DNA of 64,000 bases from Tretioscincus oriximinensis. Its lineage: Eukaryota > Chordata > Lepidosauria > Squamata > Gymnophthalmidae. Made by a program: the position numbers and the translations under genes. The notes beneath the pieces were generated by a model, which worked only from the letters and a program-made list of their open reading frames with translations, was not told the DNA's origin and did not search any database. The stretch spans positions 275,177 through 339,176 of the forward strand of contig JAJVDF010000207.1 of assembly GCA_022410635.1 (NCBI GenBank). Reading direction: 5' to 3'. Below are positions 11,501 through 26,622 of this stretch, one piece after another; positions within the stretch are counted from its first letter, which is position 1, and every line of letters begins with the position of its first letter.

Positions 11501-12029
11501 TGGTAAACAGTGGTGGTGGTCCTGGTGAGTAGAAATGCACTAGATGCTGGCAACCCATGCGCATTTCCAATGTGCATTTTTATGAACTGAATTAAGCAAA
11601 ATGAATGCAAAACATTTTCAGGATAATGGGTGTGCCAAAACACACAAAGAATCTTTACAAGGAACAAGAAGNTACAATAAGAATTTAATTTGAGAAGTGA
11701 GAGCATAGAATGGAAATGGGCCAGGGATGCTTATTGTCTTTCTGCACCGAGCCTCAAAACCAGATCTTGGGCAGGGGCTACATGGGCTAAAGCCCTGGAC
11801 AGCAGGTTGGTGGTCATATAATGGGGGGCGGCAAATTGCCAGCTGTTTACATTTCTCCCAGTTGTGTCTACTGCACATGTCCCAGACACCATGAGCCACC
11901 ACCACCATGCACCATTGTATTGTTGCTCTGCTGTTCTGCATGCGCTGCCACCTGTCTTTCTGTGTTCTGCTTTGCCTGTCTCCCCCGGGCTGCTACCGCA
12001 GCCCCTGCATAGGCAGCTGAGAGTGGGAG
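11501..12029. other. No recognisable feature
   Basis: The open frames on both strands (for example 11731-12057 on the minus strand) have no recognisable domain and no splice context. Confidence 0.4.
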
Positions 12030-12180
12030 ACAGAGAGCATAGGGCAAATGATATCACTTCCAGAATCTGCTTCCCGGAATGGCACTCGGAGTGACATCAC
12101 TTCCTGTCCCATCCCAGAAGTGACATCACGTCCTGTCCTGTCCCAGAAGTGACATCACTTCCTCTACTGCCTGGAAGTGT
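12030..12180 (+). repeat. Tandem GTGACATCACTTCCTG units (ETS/CRE-like motif repeat)
   Basis: The unit occurs at least three times with spacing of about 40 bases (near 12090, 12120 and 12150), separated by TCCCATCCCAGAA or TCCTGTCCCAGAA. Related CAGGAAGTGACATCA units occur at about 16555-16600, 32440-32500 and 33225-33245, so this belongs to an interspersed family. Each unit joins a GGAA (ETS) core to a TGACATCA (CRE/AP-1-like) core. Confidence 0.65.
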
Positions 12181-12490
12181 TGGGGGGGGGGGGGTTGTAA
12201 ATTTTTTTGCAACCCAGCGGCGTCATATACCCCAAATCTGGCCCTGCTGAGCCTTGCTCCAGGATAGATCTTGGAACAGCAGCTTGCTCTAGTATCCAAA
12301 TAGAAGACTTTTATTCTGGGATACATTCACGTTGGAAAGCACCTTTATCTGCTTATTGTACTGCAAATATATGTAAGGATGACGGATGTAGAAGACTGGA
12401 TGTATGGAATAAAACCTAGAAACTGAAAAATCAACATTTTGATAACCAGATGATTAGGAGCCAGTGGAGTAGACTTAATAAAGTCTCAGT

Positions 12491-12837
12491 CAGGGCTTTT
12501 TTTGTGACGGAACGCGCCGGAACGCAGTACCGGCACCTTTTATTTAGGCAGGGGGGGGCGCGGCGGGGGGCGGAGTTAGCGGGGGCGGCGGTGGAGTTAG
12601 CGGGGGCGGCTGCCTCCGCTCCCCCCGCCCCCCCGCCGCTGCCCCCAGCCTAAATAAAAGGTGCTGGTACTGCGGCGTTAGCCGCCGGCGAGGGGGGCGT
12701 GGCGTTAGCAGAGGCGTTATCGGCCTCCTCTAACGCCACGCCCCCCTTGCCGGCAGCTAACGCCGCAGTACCGACACCTTTTATTTAGGCGGCGGGGGCG
12801 GAGTTAGCGGGGGTGGCGGCGGCAGCGGTGGGGGGGC
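12491..12837. mobile_element. GC-rich hAT-like nonautonomous element, 5' part
   Basis: It starts CAGGGCTTTTTTTGTGACGG and continues GGAACGCAGTACCGGCACCT, the same terminus as the intact copy at 44772-45171. Inside is a 66-base inverted repeat (12649-12714 with 12724-12789; CCTAAATAAAAGGTG and TACTGCGGCGTTAGC). The expected right terminus (AAAAAGCCCTG) is absent: the element stops at the SINE fragment near 12838. Confidence 0.7.
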
Positions 12838-12974
12838 TGCGGGAATGGTTGGGCTGGCTAGAGCTACAGGCTAGTGGAAGGTGCTCACCCCTCCCCACAT
12901 CCGACACAGGGCTTCGAAACCCCATCTCCCAGATGAGAGAGCGATTCCTTAGCGACTGAGCTATCTGTGCCTGC
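12838..12974 (-). repeat. SINE family K, tRNA-like head only, minus strand
   Basis: The complement of the tRNA-related head: GGGCTTCGAAACCCCATCTC (box B side) and AGCGACTGAGCTATCTGTGC (box A side). The tail half is missing. The head end is followed by CACGGATAGCTCAG in the opposite orientation (12975-12988), giving a small head-to-head palindrome. Confidence 0.75.
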
Positions 12975-13104
12975 ACGGATAGCTCAGGAAATTTGGACTC
13001 GTGCTAAATATTAAGATGACAAATGTCGTCAATGGGTCCCTTTTTGCACTTGCTCTAGAGACAGTTCCAGGTCATGAGAATGGCCTCCTGGAGATATCCT
13101 CAAG

Positions 13105-13480
13105 ATATCCCAGCCCTATTTATTTATTTTATTTATTTACATTTATGTTCTGCCCTATATCCAAAAGTTTCAGGATGGGGCACAATTAAAAACAATAAAA
13201 TAGATTAAAATAGAACAATTTACTGACAAAACAGTAAATTTACTGCCTTCAAGGAGAATTTTTTGGATCAGCTGAAGGCGAGGGTGAAAAGATGTGCCTT
13301 CACCAGGTATTTGAATGTGCATAATGCACTTCAGAGGAGAGAGAATTCCACAGCTTGGGAGCTACCACAGATAAGGCCCTCCTATGTTTCTACACCCTTT
13401 TGACGAACGAATTAAGTGGGAATGTCAGGAGGACACCATCAGAAGGTATTACCTACCTACCTACCTACTACTGTGAACAG
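13105..13480 (-). repeat. L2-like LINE 3' fragment
   Basis: The tail lies at low coordinates (TTATTTATTTTATTTATTTA, then TTCTGCCCTATATCC). Then comes the complement of the ORF2 C-terminus (GAGAATTCCACAGCTTGGGA, AAGGCCCTCCTATG). At 38485-39080 the same stretch is interrupted by a MITE. Confidence 0.75.
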
Positions 13481-13689
13481 GTAGGATGGCTGTGCACAGG
13501 CAAACTTCGGATGTTGAGAATGATCAGGGGGCATTGTAAATGGAATGTTTCTGGAGGATTTTTCATCTTACATATATGCACTTCATCACACAGTGTGTGC
13601 ACCAATTGTGGCTAAGAATTTGGCATGGTGTCTTCAGAGACCATTCCTACCAGATAAATGTGCAATGGGCCATAATTGTAGCTGTCAAT

Positions 13690-14345
13690 GAAGAAATAAA
13701 GGAGCTACAGACAGGTTCCCCAGCCACTTCCCTATAAGCAGAAAAAATATTTCCTGTACGTGGGACTGAGCACAGATTTGCTATAGAAGCTTTCTCCCTC
13801 CCAGGGTAGCTATGGTGGAGGCTGGGAGCCTAGACATGTTCATGGAAGTCAAGGGTATAAACACCTATTAGGATGGATGTCTTGATGCTGCTTCCAAGAT
13901 GGAGCAACAGGCAGGATTCCTGAAATGTCTTTTGCAGGGCGTCAAGAACAGTTGAAGATTTTGCCTTCTTCTGTTCCAGACTGCCCAGGTGCAATTGGTG
14001 GGCCACTGTGTGAGACAGAAGGCTGGACTAGATGGGCACCGGCCCGATTCAGCAGGGCTCCTCTTATGATCTTATGGGAGCTGTAGCCCACAGGGCAGGG
14101 CACAATGCAGGCTGGATAGAAGAGGCTCAGACTATACTTCCCAGGAGGAGCCACCATCAGCACAAAAATCTTTTGGATTGCTATTGCTGCGACTGCCAGT
14201 TTTGTGAAGCTTCTGAGCATTCAAGCTTTTATAATGTGTACTTGTCATCATGAAATAACACTGTAAAAAAAAGCAGGCAGAAATACAACTAACAACCATA
14301 AAAGAGAACAAAAATTAGAAACAGAGAAACAGGAAGTTGGTAGTT
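13690..14345 (-). repeat. Unclassified repeat family D, interrupted by a CR1 end
   Basis: Outer parts (13710-13838 and 14083-14345) match other family D copies at 43385-43720, 46105-46475 and 58640-58985. Shared phrases are ATTCAAGCTTTTATAATGTG, AAGCAGGCAGAAATACAACT and AACAGGAAGTTGG. The middle (13839-14082) is a CR1 3' end. Confidence 0.65.
13839..14082 (+). repeat. CR1 LINE 3' end nested in family D
   Basis: Runs from AGACATGTTCATGGAAGTCA to the terminus GGGCTCCTCTTATGATCTTATG. Contains GGGCCACTGTGTGAGACAGA, the standard 3' end phrase of this genome's CR1. The flanking family D halves rejoin across it. Confidence 0.8.
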
Positions 14346-16124
14346 CATTATTGTTTACGTCTGGAACCCCGTAGATATAGTGTTGTTGTCTTGAGCTCCA
14401 AAGCTGATCAACCTAAAGGAGAAGACTATTCTTAGGAAGAAATGCGATGAGAACTTCAAAGATCATAAAGAGTAAATACTGTTTTCTGGCCACAATATTT
14501 TTTTAAAAAAAGAGTTATCCTTAAAGCAATATATATTTTATTATTATTCTATTAGTATAGTTGTGAAATGTAAAGGCTGAAAATAAGCAAGAGGAAGAGG
14601 CTTTTCAATTATGAATTTAGTTACTAAGGATACCGTGCAGGAGCACCAATTTATTCTGCGCACAGACAAAATCCCTGACTACTTCTTCCTGGAAGCAAAG
14701 ATAATCAATCAGAAAAATTACATCCTGAGGCCATTGAACATGAGCAAACTTGTGAGGGGAAGATACTGTTTCTATGAGACCTTACAAAAAACACGCTAAA
14801 ATTGTATTTGCCTAAAGTCTTCAACTGAACTTGATGACACTTAATAAGAGCTGTGTTGAGTCAACCTACCTGAACAAGCTCAACAGGTTCATTTTCCCAA
14901 ACTGTTCATTTGAGATTTATGGTATGTCTTCTTCGTGAGCTTAAGCACTTCATTTAAGACTTCTATATGCTTCAAAACCCTAACAGTGTGGAGTTAACCT
15001 AGGAATAGTAAGAAAAGGTCCAGGCAAACCATAAGAATGTAACAAGAGTCCTGATAAATCAGGCATGGTCCATCTAGAAAAGCATTCTGGCTTGATTCGC
15101 ACTTGATCTTACTCTATTCGAGTGAAACTTGCCGTCTACAAGCGATTGCGGATTTCACTGGAAGAAAGAGGAGACATACCGTATCTGGAGCTTCCGTGAG
15201 GCTGCCAAGAAGAACACAGAAAACGGAGCTGTGCATGCCCAGCCAGCTGCAAACCTGCAGTCCTGTTGGCTGGCGTTTTCTCGTGCTGCTCATCTCCTTG
15301 CAAGGGTGGAGACAGATGACAGGACTGCAGGCAGCTCACAATGGAGGACGCAGGGATTTCACTATGCAGACAGAAAAGAACTGCAATAGGAGATTCTTAT
15401 TGCAGATCTCTTCCAGATGCATGGTGAAGCCTAGCAAAACCTCTGTGGTAGAATATCGTGCCAAGGAAAAGGTAGGAAACTGTTTTGTGGACACACCCTA
15501 AGATGCCATTCTGGCCTGTCCAGATGCCATTCTGGGCTAGCACAAGTCCTGCTGTGGCCTGTGCAAGCTGGAAGTGCATATGAGCAGCCGGCTTCTTAGC
15601 CCATTTTCTGGAAGAGAATAAGGCCAAGTAAGAATCAGGCCTCTATCTCACACTCTGGACCACCAACTGCTTCTGGGCATTGTCAAGCTAAAGATAAAGG
15701 AGAAATTCTCTCTTGCTTACAGTTCCCAATGAATTGCCCTTAGAGGCATCCTGCCAATATCTCTAATCTGAAGGCAGAACCTAGGCATTCAACTTATAAC
15801 CACTGGTATACCTGTGCTCCATGAGTTCCGAGCCCTGTCATTGGTCTCTGGGGGCTACCAAAGTTCTGGCCCTGCCATTGATCATATCTAAGATTATTGG
15901 TCTCTCCCACATCCTTTTTGTTACTTATGATGAGAGGTGCCTCACAGGATCAGGCCACAGCACATCTAGTGAAGAATTCCATCTCACACATAATTTATCG
16001 ATTACTTCTAAACACCTCAAGAAGAAGCCAAAGACAAACTCTTCTCTCTCTGAAAATGGTTTTTAGAGGTCTTCTATCTCTCTAACGTGGAGGCAATACC
16101 TAGGCATCTTTATTCCAATATATA
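14346..16124. other. Mostly unassigned; weak CR1 remnants near 15015-15095 and 15935-15995
   Basis: CR1-like phrases are AAGAGTCCTGATAAATCAGG and GGATCAGGCCACAGCACATC, both minus strand and decayed. A short tandem CCAGATGCCATTCTGG pair lies at 15500-15535. The 132-residue open frame at 15103-15501 has no recognisable domain and I do not call it a gene. Confidence 0.4.
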
Positions 16125-16265
16125 TAAAATAAAGGGTCTCGTAGCACCTTAGCGACCAACAAGAAAAAGGTAGTCCACATGAGCTTTTCCCTACCTTCTT
16201 GTTAGTCTCTAAGGTGCTACAGGATCCTGTGCTAGAAACTCTGGAGACAGGCTAACATGTCTATT
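16125..16265. repeat. Family F repeat, palindromic copy
   Basis: GGGTCTCGTAGCACCTTAGC and ACAAGAAAAAGGTAG at the left face CTACCTTCTTGTTAGTCTCT and AAGGTGCTACAGGATCC at the right, around CACATGAGCTTTTC. It has the same foldback layout as 7042-7225. Confidence 0.7.
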
Positions 16266-16479
16266 CCTTTGAAATCCTTTCTAATAGTCACTGACATACC
16301 TGAATCATACATCCCTTTCATATTCACTAACATAGAAGTATCATTCAACATAGGAATTATCTTTATTGCGTTTTGCACCTCAGTCAACTAAATTATGGAG
16401 CCTTGCCACTGTGCAGCTCTTGTGTGTGTGTACAAATTTTGGTTTACTGAAAACTGAGAACTGGACTCACCGTTGGGAG

Positions 16480-16745
16480 CTCCTGGAAGCCAGATATCCG
16501 GCAAGGAGCATGAAAATCTGGTGCAGTCCCAGGCACGCGGACGGGCCATTACCCAGAAGTAAACACTGGAAGTGATATCAAAATGGTATCACTTCTAATA
16601 AAATGGCTGCCCCCAGAGTAAGGGGGGCAGCCATTTCCTTTCTCGTGTACCCCTGCATGAGATCTGGGATATTGTGCAAGGGTACATGATCTCAGAGGTT
16701 GGATGAAATACTCGTGCAGCTCCCAACTCTGGACTTGGTTTAAAT
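16480..16745. repeat. Repeat carrying GGAAGTGATATCA units (ETS/CRE-like family)
   Basis: GGAAGTGATATCAAAATGG is followed by its near complement TGGTATCACTTCT. AAATGGCTGCCCCCAGAG and GGGGGCAGCCATTT form an inner inverted repeat (about 16600-16636). Terminal phrases (CTCCTGGAAGCCAGATAT, CATGAGATCTGGGATATTG) recur near 33300. It is probably a nonautonomous DNA element, but its edges are not defined. Confidence 0.5.
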
Positions 16746-17849
16746 TATTCTTTCTAATTCTTGTGAGTTTAAGATAACAGTATATGGAAGGGATCCATAC
16801 TTTCTGTGGGTAATGATTCTGACAATTCATTGCATCCTCACCAAGATTCACCTAACCATTCATCTACTCAGTTGCTCTCCACTCAGTTTTGCTTACTTTC
16901 TGTGGACTCTAAAAGCAACCTACAGGTTGTCCATGAACAGCCCTAGGAGCAACGTCAAGGTGGCACAAGTGGCTTTCTGCGTTTGGAGCCAGCTTACCAC
17001 CCTTTTTCCGATCATGGCCAAGGGCAGATGGAGAAAGCTGGGTTCAGACTGGACTACCTTGTCTTGTTCATTCGACAGCCTGGGGAAGGAACAGGGCTGT
17101 TCCTATTCTGAACGTGCAAGTGAGGAAATCAGTTCTCATTACACCAGAAGAGAACAATCTCTGAAGATCATTCCCTAAAGTGGGAAATCTGCCAACAATA
17201 AGATTCCACACATAAAACCCATTATAGAGTTTTGCACCTTTAATGGCTATAGAAGATAAGGACATTTCACCAGATGCAGGTTCTAATGCTTGCAGTTGGG
17301 AGTGGGTGGGGAGGATTTAATGTGGGAACCCTAGCCTTTTAAAGATATTAATATTTCTTTTCACCAATCAGGGTGTATGAATATGTTTGGCTCTGGGTAC
17401 AGTCTAGCAGGATGCCAAAAGGATAGATTCAAATCTTGATAAAACGATTCCTATGGGGAAAAAAACAAAAACCCCAAGCCTACATCTTGATAAAATCGTT
17501 TCTATGGAAAAAAAACCTTAGACATATCTTCCCAGTGGGCAAATACACTGGAAATAATGTGCATATTTATAAACATGTAGCAATACCTGTTCATTGCTAA
17601 AACCACTTAAGGGGGCATCTAGATTTTGTAGCCTTGGAACTATTGGGGAGCTATTTTGACGGTGCACCATGGCGTGCTGCCAAGATATTTCCCCAGTAGC
17701 CAAGAAAAGGAGAAATGTTTTCTGTTCCAGGCTAGGCTGCTCTGGTTCACTACAGGTGGATTCACAGCCCTAGTCTCAGCTGTATCTCAGATTTAGGGCC
17801 TATCATCCACATGCCAATGTTGACTATGTCAGGTCCCAATTCCATATAT
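16746..17849. other. No recognisable gene or clear repeat
   Basis: AT-rich intergenic sequence. A local direct duplication (AATCTTGATAAAACGATTCC near 17432 and TCTTGATAAAATCGTTTCT near 17486) is visible. Confidence 0.4.
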
Positions 17850-18252
17850 TATATACAAAATTAAATATGTACAAATTATTTAATCAAACATACAGCTATC
17901 ATAATTGCTATTAGTGTTTGGAGCTGCTTACATTATATTTGAGTGGAACTGGATACTTTGTGCCCTAAATTTTAGGAGCAATTTAATATTCACTATAGAA
18001 GCATTAATTCAGCCTCTGAAGAAGACCTTTGGTCAAAACGCACCTGACCTGCGTGCGTCGGACTTTGAATTAGTTTCTTGGACTATTTTACCAGGAATGC
18101 TTCTTTTCACTGCCGCCGTTTGAATTCCATTATTTTACCTGTTCCAGTTGGGACTCGGAATTTTGACAAACCTGTATTGGACCATTATAAGATTTATTTA
18201 TGATTGCTGTATGTTTGATTAAATAATTTGTACATAAATAATTTGGTATATA
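17850..18252. mobile_element. 403-bp element bounded by 52-base inverted repeats
   Basis: The left arm 17850-17901 and right arm 18201-18252 are inverted copies with about four mismatches, both carrying GTACAAATTATTTAATCAAA or its complement. Between them lies CTGAAGAAGACCTTTGGTCA, then AAACGCACCTG, the phrase shared with 11165-11200. The class is uncertain: either a foldback DNA element or a retroelement copy with an inverted end, as seen in Penelope-like elements. Confidence 0.6.
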
Positions 18253-19059
18253 TTACTTATAATTTGTTTGGGGCACCCAGGCCTCTCAGGGATTTGTATG
18301 GTTGGTTTATCTTCTCCCTAGTGGTTTTTTTTTATTGTTTGGTTTCCATATAACCCAGAATAAGGCTAACTGCAAATTCACCTTGATAATTCTTGATACT
18401 GGAGGCTACCAGCCACCCAGATCTCGGACCCTGTCTAGGCAGGGTCTAATAAGATTCACGACACATGCAGATGGATTAGGGGCTGAAGAGAATAATGTGA
18501 AATGCCAATATAGAATAAAGATAAAGAGTAGAAAGACCCTAGAGTTCAAATCCTAACCTGGTTAGGGAAAGTTATGTAATTTTACCCAGCGGGACTAACT
18601 GCTAATATACATAACATAGGATTACTAGAAGAATCCAAGACAACAGTTCTATATCATAAATAGATGTGTAAATGATGCAGAATTCTTGTCCGGCTTTTAT
18701 TCCGGGCTCCCTAAATACACTTAGCATTACCATGGTTCTAGTAGTCTTCATACATCCAATATAGGAAAGCTTTGTTAGAACGAACACCAAGGGGTTGTGT
18801 GGATGTTTGTTATAATGAAATTTTGTTATAACAGAACTCATTGTAACCAACATTAATCTTACAGGCGTTCTGCTGGGACTTTCAAATGTTTGTTTATTAT
18901 ATCGAGAATTTTGTTATATCGGGTTCTTTATAATGGTGTTTCACCTGTGCTGTATTTTTTACAACCCCTTTGATAAGCCTTTACTATTAACATCTGCAAT
19001 ATTTCTTGGCAGCAGCTTTTTAAAAATTAGAAGACAAAGACAAACGTACAAGATGTAAC
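18253..19059. other. Intergenic region just downstream of MYC, no recognised feature
   Basis: AT-rich. A small local repeat of TTTTGTTATA-type phrases occurs around 18820-18930. No second gene is seen on either strand. Confidence 0.4.
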
Positions 19060-19691
19060 TAATCACAATTTAGGGCAAATATTTTATTTTATCTAGAAAC
19101 AGAAAATAAAATCATTTGTTTAAAAAAATGACAAAGATATTTTTTAAATAAAAACGACCAAGTTTTGTGAAATGTTATGGCACAAAAAAGTTCCAGACAA
19201 TTAAAAATTCATTTGCCACAACCACGAAGCATTGTTTTGTTGCAAGTTTTTTCTTTTTTTTTCCTTTTATAATTTTTGTGATTTTTTTTAAATTCATTTA
19301 TACATTTTCTATAAAGATTTTCTTATTAAAGTATGTACATATAATTAGGCTGTGTAAATATATTTACATTAGATCTGGAAACGGTTTACAGATTCTTTTT
19401 TAAATCTCATTAAGGAAAAAAATGTTTTAAATACGCAAAAAAAGGGGGAAGGGAGGAAGGAAAAAAATGGGAAAGAAGTTTATCCCAAGCATGAATATTT
19501 CTGCCCAAAGTTTTTTAAAAAGTTTTTGAGGTTTCAAATCTGGCTTCGTCCCAAGACTAGGCCAAAGTTGCTTTAATTGTCAAGCATGCAAATGAAGTAG
19601 TTCCAATTCTCTCACAAGAGGCGCCATGTTTTGTTTTGGTGCTTGTCTTAAATCAGTGCATTACCCCCAGAAAAGTCCACGGGCCTTTGAC
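19060..19691 (-). other. MYC: MYC 3' UTR
   Basis: About 630 bases of AT-rich sequence follow the TAA. There are several ATTTA-type AU-rich motifs on the mRNA strand (for example in 19352-19372), in keeping with the rapid turnover of MYC mRNA. The distal end resembles the end of other vertebrate MYC 3' UTRs: an A-rich stretch with AATAAA followed by an AT-rich tail. The exact cleavage site is inferred. Confidence 0.75.
19083..19088 (-). terminator. MYC: MYC polyadenylation signal AATAAA
   Basis: On the minus strand the context is GATAAAATAAAATATTTG. AATAAA lies about 605 bases after the stop codon, and the layout resembles the distal poly(A) signal of human MYC (AAAAATAAAATAACTGG). A cleavage site near 19060-19070 is inferred. 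Other A/T-rich near-matches upstream in the UTR could serve as weaker proximal signals. Confidence 0.7.
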
Positions 19692-25280
<5,589 letters not shown>

Positions 25281-25940
25281 CGGTTCCTCCCAGGTCCCGG
25301 CTTGGATAGGCAGCAGGGGTCGAGACTCCGGATCTGTCGACCACCCCAAGCGCAAGGAAATGCGGGGCGAAATTCAGATTCGCCCACCCAAGAGAGCGAG
25401 AGGCGGCGTCCCGCAACCAATCGCCCGGCAGCGGCGGCGGCGGCGGCGGCCGCCTTCTTGGCTCTCCTTGGGCCGCCCCCTTCGCGAGTCTTCTTCCTCC
25501 TTCTTCTTCCGAGGGGCGCCAAAAATCAAGATTGTAATCCAGAAAGCGGCTGCTTAGTCGACGGCGTCCAGTTCCCGCGGCAGCGTCTTCTATTTGCTCC
25601 CTGCCTCCCCAGAGCTCTTCCAAGAAGGGGGGGGGGGAGGGTTGGCGAGGGAGGGAGGGAGGCGGCGGGCAAAATTAAAAGGCAAAAAGCGCGAGCCCGG
25701 GCTGGAGACGTCGGGTGGAAAAGTTGCCCGTGGGGGCGTTGTGTTTGGGTGTGTGTGTGTGTCGGGTGCTTGGATGAATTGATTCCCCCCTTTCTCAATG
25801 CTTCGCCGGGGGGCTGCCGATGCTGCTGCTGCTGCTGCTGCTGCCCCTGCAGTGCCGCCTAGCCCACGACGAGGACCGACGGGGCCCCCCGCTGCCTCCA
25901 CCTCGCCACTAGCGCGCCACCTCGCCAAGCGCACTAAATG
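25281..25940 (-). other. MYC: MYC exon 1 (non-coding 5' leader)
   Basis: The 3' edge is set by a strong donor, CCG|GTAAGT. The 5' edge is inferred as about 30 bases downstream of the TATA box at 25966-25971. The length of about 660 bases compares with about 555 for human exon 1. On the mRNA strand the leader carries a (CAG)n run (25821-25843) and a (GGC)n run (25429-25450). Near its 3' end two adjacent CTG codons (25316-25311) are in frame, across the splice, with the AUG of exon 2, with no stop between. This recalls the CUG start used for the long MYC isoform in mammals and birds. Confidence 0.8.
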
Positions 25941-25965
25941 GGCGAAGAGCGCCGCGCTCGCTCCC

Positions 25966-25979
25966 TTTATAGGCCGCCC
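25966..25979 (-). promoter_or_regulatory. MYC: MYC core promoter: TATA box with adjacent Sp1-like GC box
   Basis: On the minus strand the sequence is GGGCGGCCTATAAAGG: a GC box (25974-25979) directly upstream of TATAAA (25971-25966). Together with the E2F-like site about 25 bases further upstream, this matches the layout of the human MYC P2 promoter. The start site is expected near 25940. I did not find a clear second TATA box corresponding to P1. Confidence 0.75.
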
Positions 25980-25993
25980 AGGGGCTCCGCCTC

Positions 25994-26009
25994 TTTTTTC
26001 TCGCGCCAA
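25994..26009 (-). promoter_or_regulatory. MYC: E2F-like site of the MYC promoter
   Basis: On the minus strand the sequence is TTGGCGCGAGAAAAAA. The human P2 promoter has TTGGCGGGAAAAAG at the same place relative to its TATA box, and that site is the known E2F element. The core TTGGCGC plus the A-run is kept here. An E2F role is inferred from position and motif. Confidence 0.65.
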
Positions 26010-26062
26010 CTGGCTGGGCGAACATTTTGCATAGTGCCGCCGCCGCCGGAGAGCGAGGCAAA

Positions 26063-26113
26063 GGGGACCCGGGGTGGGGGGGACACAGGGACGGGGCGGA
26101 CGGGGAATTGGGG
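26063..26113 (+). promoter_or_regulatory. G-run cluster upstream of MYC, G-quadruplex candidate (NHE III1-like position)
   Basis: Seven runs of 3-7 G (26063-26066, 26071-26074, 26076-26082, 26088-26090, 26093-26096, 26102-26105, 26110-26113) fall within 51 bases on the strand opposite the MYC mRNA, about 90-140 bases upstream of the TATA box. Human MYC has a G-rich element of the same orientation (NHE III1) that forms a G-quadruplex. The sequence here is not an obvious copy of it, so functional equivalence is inference. Confidence 0.5.
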
Positions 26114-26486
26114 TTCCTCTTCCCTGGGGATATAATGGGGACTTGGAAGATCGCACTCCCACCAGGGGCCCTCGGATGCCCGGGGCCCGAGAAGGGGCCC
26201 CGGGGAAGGGGCGGACAAGAGGGGCTGGCGGCTGCGTTAGGAAGACGGGGCGGCCGCGCTCCCTGCACTGCGTTAAGGCGAGGCGGAGGGGTGGTCGCGG
26301 CTGCCTCGTTTTTCTGCCGCTCAGCCGGGCTGATTCTTTTCAGCCGCCCAAGCTCGCTCCCGCCCCGGTTCGCGCGCCTTACAAGGCCGGCGGAAGTAAA
26401 CATATAGTAAGGGCGCGTAGTAGAAACATCGTCGTTGTACGCTTCCAAGGCTAAGGAGGCAACAGGCACAGGCTGCCCCCCCCCCC

Positions 26487-26622
26487 ACAAACACTTATTA
26501 ATTCCCCTTTAATTGGATATTGCAGAAGGAAGCAAGAACATGCTGGAATATATTAGTCCACACAATGCTTTACTGCGGAATAGCCAACGAAAGCGGAATA
26601 AGTAAGGGATGTGTGGATGCAG
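26487..26622. mobile_element. Foldback MITE, family B, copy 1
   Basis: Arms: ATTGGATATTGCAGAAGG at the left and ATGCTTTACTGCGGAATAG at the right, ending GGGATGTGTGGATGCAGC. It is a diverged member of the family best preserved at 29088-29230. Confidence 0.7.

Noticed and set aside
1..19000. PVT1-like or other non-coding RNA gene downstream of MYC
   Set aside because: PVT1 lies downstream of MYC in other vertebrates, but no exon could be recognised here without an alignment or RNA data.
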